DNA of 64,000 bases, taken from contig CAWFQA010000002.1 of assembly GCA_963817855.1 (NCBI GenBank), positions 930,001-994,000 of the forward strand, read 5' to 3'. The first letter of the stretch is position 1. Each line of letters begins with the position of its first letter. Positions 57,593-64,000 of the stretch are shown one piece after another. This DNA comes from JAKAAZ01 sp963817855 (GTDB lineage: Bacteria; Acidobacteriota; Terriglobia; Terriglobales; Acidobacteriaceae). A model generated the notes under the pieces. It had not been told where the DNA came from. It worked only from the letters and a program-made list of their open reading frames with translations, and searched no databases. The position numbers were made by a program, and so were the translations under genes.

Positions 57593-58018
57593 CTACGCTG
57601 CCAGGCGCTGCGGGTCTACGACGAATGGCTCGCTAATCGCCGGGCTGAGCTCGTTGAACTGAAGAGCAATCTGTTGGGGCGACTTCGCCTTGATTCCCAG
57701 AAGTCGGGCAATTCGGCTTCCCAGTCTTACGGGTGCCATGGGCGTGAGCATAGCATTGGCTTCCTCAGCAAACGCCTTCCTCTTTTCCTCCGTCAGGTTA
57801 TGTCCGATCACTTCCAGGGTGAAATCAGTACCGCCCGGAATCGCCGCCTGCAGACCGTCAACTCCGGATACTTGTCGCGTGATGAACTGGATTGATGTCT
57901 GGTATCGCTGGTCGGCACGAAGCTGCATCGTGCGCAATGTAATCTCAATAAGCTTCTGTGCTATGACACGCTTTTGCTCAATCGGCAACTCTCGCGCGTA
58001 AAGGCGTAAGTAAGGCAT
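57593..58018 (-). CDS. Tautomerase-family protein
   Basis: 141 residues from the ATG at 58018, which has GGGAGG 8 bp upstream; the frame is open to 58054. After Met removal the N-terminus is Pro (MPYLRLYARELPIEQK), the catalytic base of the 4-oxalocrotonate tautomerase superfamily. RVIAQKLIEITLRTM and RYQTSIQFI follow. About twice the size of 4-OT, so it may be a fused or unrelated double unit. The substrate is unknown. Confidence 0.65.
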   Translation of the reverse strand: MPYLRLYARELPIEQKRVIAQKLIEITLRTMQLRADQRYQTSIQFITRQVSGVDGLQAAIPGGTDFTLEVIGHNLTEEKRKAFAEEANAMLTPMAPVRLGSRIARLLGIKAKSPQQIALQFNELSPAISEPFVVDPQRLAA

Positions 58019-58559
58019 CAGAGCACCTCCCGCCGCTGATGTGAAGAGAGGCATTCCACGTGCCAGAAACGCGGCGAATAGGCTCTATTAAAACAAAGGA
58101 CTTATCCATGTCCATCCGACTGGGGCTGAGTAAAACATACCGCCCACCCGCAATTCTTCCTCGACAGGTTGGTCTGTCATTCGCCAAAACATCGAATGCC
58201 CGCAAACTGGATGACTTGGCGCTAAAGACCAGGTTGTCGATCTCGGACCGGGCGCGAGACGCAGCGCGTTTCACTTCCTCTGTGTCATCGGCCATCTCGA
58301 TATTGGGACATTCCGCTAAAATCCTTGGCACGAGCGCGCCGCTGCGATACCTTCTCGGTTGGCTGATTGCTGCTTTCCGTTCACGAGAGGCGCTCGTTTC
58401 GGAGAACCTTGGTCGCCGTAGAGCCGTTTCGGTTCCAAGTCACAATGTCCAACAGCAGGCGTTGCAGCCAGCGAGGGGAGATTTTCTATGAGCGAATCCT
58501 CGGAGAGCGCCAGGGTGCAGAAGACCGCCATTCTGCGATCTTGCAGCATTGTGTATTGT
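58019..58559. other. Intergenic region upstream of the tautomerase-like gene
   Basis: 541 bp between two minus-strand genes. Short frames on both strands show no family features. I see no gene. Confidence 0.4.
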
Positions 58560-59378
58560 CTATTGCCCGTGCGATTGTCCGCCTGGCATTGGCCGGCATG
58601 CCGCCAGCCAATCCCGGAGAAACGTAAGAAGTTGGACGGGAGGGCGAAGCCAAAGGTTGGCCGCGGTTTCCCGCCACTGCGGACGGACGAGTACGCACAG
58701 GCCGCGATTTTGGAGTATGCGAAAGGCCTCTTCATCGGACTCGTCGTTGCCCAGATAAGCGACCGGAGCATCGTCGATATCCATCTCCGTGAGAATGGTT
58801 CGCACTGCGTCTCCCTTGTTCGGGTCGGCCATGCGCATCTCGACACCGCCATCGAACTGCTCGAGCCTCAAGCATGCGCGATCGGCAATCGATGACCATT
58901 CCAACAAGACGTTGCCACGGACCTCTCGTACCTCATCATCGGTAAGGCCGCGCCAGTGCACCGCCAGACTTCCCGGTTTGTGCTCCATCAGGTGGTGAAG
59001 CTTTAAGCCATCGACCCACTCGTCGGCGGCAGAGAGCGCCTCGAGCGTGCACTGATCTATGGGCTGCATCTCGCACGACCCATCAGTGCGCAGCCGTTCT
59101 AGTCCGTGCGTTCCCCAGATCTCGGGATGGGGGAAAACGTCCAGCAGTGAAGTGAGTTCATGGACGCACCTCCCTGTAATCAGAATCAGGCGGGTACGGG
59201 CGGTGGCCATGATCTCTCTCAGCAGTGGAGTCACCCCGGGATACGGGAGCGCCTCGTATCGATTCTGTCGAAAGGGGGCAAGAGTTCCGTCATAGTCCAG
59301 CAGAAGCGCAGATTGGTGGGCCTGAGCTACGTCGCGAAAGAAGTACTGCAGATCGTGGTTGGAAAGGGTGCCCAGCAT
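58560..59378 (-). CDS. otsB: Trehalose-6-phosphate phosphatase
   Basis: 272 residues; GGAGGAG sits 4 bp before the ATG. HAD motif I LLDYDGTLAPF at about 27-37, motif II LILITGR, IWGTHGLERL, KPGSLAVHWRGL, motif III with NKGDAV, and motif IV AYLGNDESDEEAF. It makes trehalose from its phosphate in the cytoplasm. No otsA lies nearby, so the synthase must be elsewhere. Confidence 0.92.
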   Translation of the reverse strand: MLGTLSNHDLQYFFRDVAQAHQSALLLDYDGTLAPFRQNRYEALPYPGVTPLLREIMATARTRLILITGRCVHELTSLLDVFPHPEIWGTHGLERLRTDGSCEMQPIDQCTLEALSAADEWVDGLKLHHLMEHKPGSLAVHWRGLTDDEVREVRGNVLLEWSSIADRACLRLEQFDGGVEMRMADPNKGDAVRTILTEMDIDDAPVAYLGNDESDEEAFRILQNRGLCVLVRPQWRETAANLWLRPPVQLLTFLRDWLAACRPMPGGQSHGQ

Positions 59379-59432
59379 GTGCTCCTCCGTCTTGAGTCAA
59401 GAATCTAGCCATCAAGCCGCCGAAGTGCCAAA

Positions 59433-59675
59433 TCAAGTCCCGGACGACTGATCCAGCAAATTGTTCATTGCCTGTGTGAACGCTGTTGCAAACGACCCCA
59501 GCGTTTGCGGCGTCTCCGTCTTGATCAGTGACATCGTTCGCCACGAATATCGCAGTTTAGTACCGCAAGCGAAACACACCTGGTATGTTTGACGGTCGAT
59601 CGTGAACACTCGACTCAAGTGCCTATGATGGCAGCCGAATATCCAGTCGAAGACGATCTCCAAGAATGCCCTCAT
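59433..59675 (-). CDS. Small CxxC protein of unknown function
   Basis: 80 residues; AAGGAG precedes the ATG by 7 bp. It begins with a hydrophobic EIVFDWIFGCHHRHLSR and has VCFACGTKLRYSWRTM, so two Cys pairs with His could bind one zinc. This plan recurs as a small conserved protein in Acidobacteriota. Role unknown; it may be co-transcribed with otsB, 54 bp downstream. Confidence 0.6.
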   Translation of the reverse strand: MRAFLEIVFDWIFGCHHRHLSRVFTIDRQTYQVCFACGTKLRYSWRTMSLIKTETPQTLGSFATAFTQAMNNLLDQSSGT

Positions 59676-60038
59676 GCAGTCTCCTTGACTGAAGTGGCGA
59701 CAGTCGTCGACCCTGCTTCAGACACCAGTGCAAGAGGCGTGCCAAAAGACTCTGGAGGCAGAAAACACTAGGGTTTATCCGGCGGGTCTCCCCACTGTCA
59801 GGAAACTTTTACCCGCAGTGAGAAAGGCTGACACAGTAGCCTTCATTGCAAAAAAATGCGGCCCGTGGGCAAACCTCCGTATTTCGTTCATCTCGTTGGC
59901 GATGGTCGTCGTTGCCCGGGACAATCGGCGGTAGACGTCGTGCGTTCCAGCCTTCTAAGCTGGGGGTTGCTGCTTCGACCCCAGCCGGCCCCACCATCTA
60001 GTATTTCCTCGCCGAAATCGAAGCACTCAGCTCTGTTC
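59676..60038. other. Intergenic region
   Basis: 363 bp between two minus-strand genes; no gene, no convincing terminator. Confidence 0.4.
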
Positions 60039-60713
60039 CTACGGTACCGGCCGCACTTCAATCTTGGGGGCGCGGCACTCTTTTACCGTGCTCGGGCAAG
60101 CCTGGTACTGCATGTCTTTCGATATGCAGATTTCGACGGCAGAGAACTCGTTCTGGGGACACGACACGCGAAACGCCCTCGCCGGCGCATTGTTCGCCGA
60201 GGCTAACTCCTTCTCGATCTTGGAAGCACTGGTGTGAGCACTATCGGATGGCTTTTTGAAGTAATCCGGCACCGTCAGCCCGTTGTAGAGTTTTTCGATC
60301 GCGCCAAAGTAGTCCTGTGTCGACAAAGCACTGCACGTTCCATGCTTCGACCACTCGTGCTGGATCAAATCTTTGCCCGGCATGATCGGCATCATGTGGT
60401 TAACAATCGACGATGAAACCGGCGGGGTACTGGCGCAATCCTCCGGCCCCTTACCGTTGTCGTATTGCGGCCACAGTCCATGTACCACCAGCCCCATATG
60501 CTTTTTGGGATCGCATTCGGCATTGGATTTCCCCTTTGGATTGGTGGCACAAAACTCCGGCGCCCACGATAAGGTGAGCAGAAAATAGTCGAAGTCACCA
60601 GCGGATGCGTCGCTCGGAGGGGTGGGCTGCTTCTTGTGTTTCGCGCAACCGTCGGCGATCAGGGAACAACCCAGGGCAACCAGCAAGCAGAGGGTGAAAA
60701 GCTTCTTGGCCAT
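60039..60713 (-). CDS. Ribonuclease T2 family protein, secreted
   Basis: 224 residues from the ATG at 60713 (60722 also possible). Signal peptide KLFTLCLLVALGCSLIADGC, perhaps a lipoprotein. Both T2 active-site segments are present: LVVHGLWPQY (CAS I His) and HEWSKHGTC (CAS II Glu, Lys, His), with many cysteines. It degrades RNA outside the cytoplasm, probably for phosphate or nucleotide scavenging. Confidence 0.9.
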   Translation of the reverse strand: MAKKLFTLCLLVALGCSLIADGCAKHKKQPTPPSDASAGDFDYFLLTLSWAPEFCATNPKGKSNAECDPKKHMGLVVHGLWPQYDNGKGPEDCASTPPVSSSIVNHMMPIMPGKDLIQHEWSKHGTCSALSTQDYFGAIEKLYNGLTVPDYFKKPSDSAHTSASKIEKELASANNAPARAFRVSCPQNEFSAVEICISKDMQYQACPSTVKECRAPKIEVRPVP

Positions 60714-61556
60714 AGGCTGCACATATTACAGCAACTGTTGCGGCAAGTCAGTGGACACTCGTCGCGACACATCGTCGCGCCATTTCACGCCAATGGGGAG
60801 CGCATTTAGGGCCAAGGCTTTTGCTCTGTGCTTGGCACGTCTAACATTTGTCCATAGCCAAGCTCTGGTCCAACCTTCGGTTCCACCGATCCGTGACGGG
60901 CAGAAACGTGGCCTAGGGAGAACTCTGGAGAAATCTATAGTCTGCCCGGATGATTGTCAACCGACTCCGACTCCGGGTTAGTCTGCGGGAATGACATGGG
61001 AAAATTCGGAACACATTATTGCTAGGTGTGGAGCCTCGGCGAATGGTGGTGGCAAATTTCCCGGAAAATGACGTTCAAGTCAACTGCATCCGAACCGCCT
61101 CTACCGAGCACTCCCGAAGCGACTGTGCTCTTGATGCAAGAGCCCTCCAGATCCAGTGCCTAGGACCTTCCGGACGGAGTGGCGGACCAGCCTGCGGAGT
61201 GGCTCAGCCAGAATCGAGCGCCGAGAACTGAAGGTCCCGACCGTGGCTCGGAAGGCAACACGACACCTCGGTGTTCTCGCAGCGATTCGCCTATCTCCGT
61301 TTATACGAAGGCGATCTTTCGTTAAGTGACGGATTCGGGAAGCTGGAGCGAGCATGGACTGCACCATCCCGGCTGTTAGTCGCATTGCTTTCCTGGGCAC
61401 CTCGGCGATAATGGCCTCGCCTGTTCACATGCGCGCTACTTCGCGGAGTGTGATTTCGGGTGCGGGCCGCTTAAAACCTGAGGCGGCCTTGACAGGGGCA
61501 AGGGGATTCCGCTTGATAACGTCCGAGTGCCCGCCCATCCGTACGTCAGACAAGGC
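60714..61556. other. Large intergenic gap
   Basis: 843 bp without a supported gene. Frames on both strands lack motifs and ribosome sites. It could hold an RNA gene or fully decayed DNA, but I see no evidence for either. Confidence 0.5.
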
Positions 61557-62868
61557 TCAGGCGAACATCGCCGCCACCGGCACCGTGCTGAACTCCCGCC
61601 CGATGACGACGATGCCGGAATCGGTCACGTGCCATCCGCGCGCGCGGTCGGCATCGAGATCGTAGCCGACCGTGGCGTTTTCCGGAATACGGACGTTCTT
61701 ATCCAGGATGGCGCGGCGCATCTTGGCGTGGCGTCCGATGTCGCAGTTGTCCATGATGACGCAGCCTTCCACGAGCGCGCCGGTGTGGACGCGGACGCCG
61801 CGTCCAAGAACCGACTTGCGCACAACGCCACCGGAAAGGATGCATCCGCCGGATACGATGCTGTCGATGGCCTCGCCGCGGCGATTGTCTTCGTCGAAGA
61901 CGAACTTGGCGGGCGGATCGGGGTAGCTGGTGCTGCGCACCGGCCACTCGCGATTGTAGAGGTTGAGCTCGGGCTTGACGTGGTTCAGGTCCATGTTGGC
62001 TTCGTAGTAGGCGTCGATGGTGCCGACATCGCGCCAGTAGGGAATGGAGTCTTCGGCCTCGCCGGGGATGCGGTTGGTCTCGAAGTTGTACGCATAGATG
62101 GGAGCGTTGCCGGCGAGCTTGGGCAGGATGTCCTTGCCGAAATCGTGATGACTGCCGGGGTCTTGCGCGTCGGCCTTGAGCAGATCCAACAGGGTGCTCG
62201 TGGAGAAGATGTAGTTGCCCATGGAGGCGTAGACACGGCTGGGATCGCCGGGCATGGTGGGCGCATTCGGGTTCTTTTCGTGAAAGGCCAGGATGCGTCC
62301 ATCCTCGTTGACCTCAATGACACCGAATTCGCCGGCGTACTCTCGGGCAACGGGGATGGCGGCGACGGTCACTTCCGCCTGTTTCGCCATGTGGAAATCG
62401 ATCATGCTGGCGATGTTCATGCGGTAGATGTGGTCGCCACCGAAGATCGCCACCACGTGCGGATCGGACTGCTCAATCAGGTTGATGTTCTGAAAGATGG
62501 CGTCGGCAGTCCCCTGGTACCAGGTTTCGTTCTCCGAACGCATCTGCGCCGGCACGGGGATGATGAAGTGGCTCTTCAGCAGTCCACCGAACTGCCATCC
62601 CTCGCTCAGATGCTGGAGCAGCGACTGGCTGCGGAACTGGGTGAGCACGTAGATCGAGTTGATTCCGGAATTGATGAAATTGCTGAGGACGAAATCGATG
62701 ATCCGGTATTTGCCTCCGAACGGAACCGCAGGCTTGGCGCGTTCCCGCGTGAGGGGAAAGAGCCGGGTTCCTTTGCCGCCCGGCAAGTACGATGCCCAAG
62801 ACCCGGGGGTGTAGGGTTCTTGGCACGGCGTGTGCGGATTCTCGTTCGCGGGTCATCTTTTCAGGCAT
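61557..62868 (-). CDS. glgC: Glucose-1-phosphate adenylyltransferase, one apparent +1 frameshift
   Basis: Start at the ATG at 62868 (GGGAGG 5 bp upstream). The N-terminus HPRVLGIVLAG then shifts frame at about 62778-62783, where GCCGGGCGGC carries one extra G compared with the expected LAGGKGTR. The rest (GKGTRLFPLTRERAKPA, RIIDFVLSNFINSG, WYQGTADAIFQNINLI, GDHIYRMN, GTIDAYYEANMDL) is intact to 61557. It makes ADP-glucose for glycogen. The break falls inside the catalytic glycine loop, so either the gene is dead or the base is an error. Confidence 0.88.
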
Positions 62869-63048
62869 TACGTCCTCCCAATGCAGCACTCTCGCAGGAT
62901 GTTATCAAACACTGCGCAGACCTATCGGCTATGGTTGTGGCTGTCCGCTCGTGCCGATGTGCGGTCTCGTTGGAATGTCACTTGAAGAAGACAGGCCTTT
63001 GCGTGAACTGAACCGTGCCCTACTGCGATTTGCGTCTCATCGGTTTGC

Positions 63049-63306
63049 TTATAGGGACCAGGAAGATGGCAGACTTGCCGGTGTTTGCGGCAAGTCCCGC
63101 GACAACCGAAGCGGCTCTATCGTGAGGTCGATCTTGAAGAACAGATGAACCTGGTACTCGCGGATATGCCCTGGGCCGAGGCGGTTCGGTGAACGGCGGA
63201 AGTACTTCGCAAAATCCTCCACCGCATGGATGTGGGTGCGGACGGTGTTCTGAGAGTAGTTGCGACGCTGGAGCTCGTCCAGCATCATCTGCCGAAGATG
63301 GGTCAC
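63049..63306 (-). pseudogene. Tyrosine recombinase (integrase), N-terminal fragment
   Basis: 85 codons from a GTG at 63306. Reads LRQMMLDELQRRNYSQNT, HIHAVEDFAKYF, PNRLGPGHIREYQVHL: the SAM-like core-binding domain of phage/XerC-type integrases. After that the sequence no longer matches; the catalytic domain with R-H-R-Y is missing. A leftover of a mobile element. The GTG lies in one arm of the inverted repeat at 63301-63323. Confidence 0.8.
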
Positions 63307-63323
63307 AAAGCCTCCTTGTGACC
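63301..63323 (-). repeat. Inverted repeat holding the integrase ribosome site and start codon
   Basis: On the minus strand: GGTCACAA, loop GGAGGCT, TTGTGACC. Arms are 8 bp and perfect. The GGAGG ribosome site is in the loop and the GTG start lies in the second arm. Confidence 0.75.
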
Positions 63324-63449
63324 CAAACCTTACACAGTCTTTAGGCTGAGGGACGATCGACGCCGCAGCATCCGCCGCGCCGGAGGCTTAGTTCAAACGC
63401 CGTTGTCTATACGAATCGGGGCGTTCCGATGGGTCCCGACGACGGCAAG

Positions 63450-63708
63450 TTAGCCAGAAACCGGCCTGGGGGACATGTGGCGTAGCGGGATCTCCCGAAT
63501 ACCGTGATAGACCACGCTTGCCACGCCAGGAACGCCATCGGCCAACGCAGTCTCGACCCAATCGGGCGCGTTGCCTTGGTCCACGTGGGCTGATATACGG
63601 CGCGCCACATCGATAGCCGCCGCAAGCTGGCGAAAGCGCTCCACCTGATCCGGCCACACATACGACTGTGGCTCTCGAAAACCTGGAAATGTCTGAGCGG
63701 GAGCTATT
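63450..63708 (-). pseudogene. DUF2332 protein fragment
   Basis: Frame from about 63708 reads FREPQSYVWPDQVERF, RQLAAAIDVARR, NAPDWVETALADGV and GVASVVYHG, then diverges to a stop at 63450. This matches an internal segment (YVWPDQxER ... VVxHS) of the ~330-residue DUF2332 family. Both ends are missing. Family function is unknown. Confidence 0.65.
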
Positions 63709-63854
63709 TATGACTGCTTTCGTAAACCCTTTTGAACTTAGCTTGTAGCCATGCGCCGCAAGCTATTTCGAGGCGATCGCTGCACCTTCCCGCGTTCGCA
63801 CCTCATCTACACTGCGTCGGTTCCAATTCTTGTTGCGGAGCTAAAATCAAGCTT

Positions 63855-64000
63855 ATGTCTGCTGTAGCCACCCACATCTCCGTCGAACCCGGCTCTGAGG
63901 CCTTTCCTCTTCTCACGCCTGCGCAGATCGAGCGGCTGCGCCCGCACGGCAAGCTGCGGCACGTGGAAGCGGGCGAGGTGCTGTTCGAACCGGGGGACAG
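63855..64000 (+). CDS. Cyclic-nucleotide-binding thioredoxin reductase-like protein, start only
   Basis: 48 codons visible before the window ends. Reads MSAVATHISVEPGSEAFPL, LTPAQIERLRPHGK, EAGEVLFEPGD, the beginning of a cNMP-binding domain as found at the N-terminus of fused FAD-dependent thioredoxin reductases. The C-terminal reductase is outside the window, so the fusion is inferred from the N-terminal sequence type. Confidence 0.6.
   Translation, partial: MSAVATHISVEPGSEAFPLLTPAQIERLRPHGKLRHVEAGEVLFEPGD

Noticed and set aside
57978..58331. 117-codon minus-strand frame upstream of the tautomerase
   Set aside because: Overlaps the tautomerase start and shows no motif or ribosome site.
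61527..63011. 494-codon plus-strand open frame
   Set aside because: It is the antisense of glgC; the glgC frame carries clear family motifs and a ribosome site, the plus frame has none.
1..64000. CRISPR arrays, tRNA or rRNA genes, complete insertion sequences
   Set aside because: None seen by eye: no regularly spaced repeats, no cloverleaf with TTCGA-type arm that I could fold, no transposase frame.

Overview
The window looks like a piece of a soil Acidobacteriota chromosome (class Terriglobia / Acidobacteriaceae type). This is inferred from gene content: Oar-like TonB-dependent receptor C-termini ending in LKFSF, clustered PQQ dehydrogenases with c-type cytochromes, a PEP-CTERM protein, small CxxC/HxC proteins, and a thioredoxin reductase with a cyclic-nucleotide-binding N-terminus. 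No rRNA, tRNA, CRISPR array or complete insertion sequence was recognised.

Layout. 1-1.6 kb: 5' part of ribosomal protein S1 (minus strand) and a secreted DUF1349-like protein. 1.7-17.7 kb: an exopolysaccharide or O-antigen locus. A minus-strand operon (wecB remnant, WecF-type transferase, sugar dehydratase-like SDR, methyltransferase, Wzx-like flippase, TylF-like methyltransferase, GT4, GT2, EpsG-like polymerase, GT2) diverges from a plus-strand export set (Wza-like SLBB protein, Wzz-like chain-length protein, initiating sugar transferase). Several genes of the minus-strand operon overlap by 4 bp. 17.7-21.1 kb: a decayed stretch with broken alcohol dehydrogenase, aldo/keto reductase and LacI genes around an intact sarcosine-oxidase-like gene. 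21.3-37.7 kb: a long minus-strand catabolic block: F5/8-type C protein with glycosidase-like fold, threonine-dehydrogenase-like enzyme, glucose-dehydrogenase-like PQQ protein fused to a five-haem cytochrome, dihaem cytochrome c, a second PQQ protein, a PQQ-cytochrome fusion, Tat-exported TIM-barrel and enolase-superfamily proteins, and a GH20-like hexosaminidase. 38.1-42.6 kb: a plus-strand operon of MFS transporter, Gfo/Idh/MocA oxidoreductase, DUF993 aldolase-like protein and sugar-phosphate isomerase-like protein. 42.9-64 kb: a mixed region with two MscS channels, a sugar porter, serine hydrolase, cupin, rsgA, tautomerase, otsB, RNase T2, glgC and many gene fragments.

How it fits together. 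The 21-42 kb blocks suggest hydrolysis of a glycan, periplasmic oxidation of the released sugar or polyol with electrons passed to cytochromes c, and uptake and cytoplasmic breakdown of the (possibly oxidised) sugar. The substrate cannot be named from sequence.

A recurring theme is gene decay. wecB, the alcohol dehydrogenase, the aldo/keto reductase, a LacI regulator, a PEP-CTERM gene, a MEDS-domain gene, two TonB-receptor fragments, an MFS/LytTR pair cut at one palindrome, an integrase fragment and a DUF2332 fragment are all broken. The serine hydrolase and glgC each carry one apparent frameshift that could be real or a sequence error.
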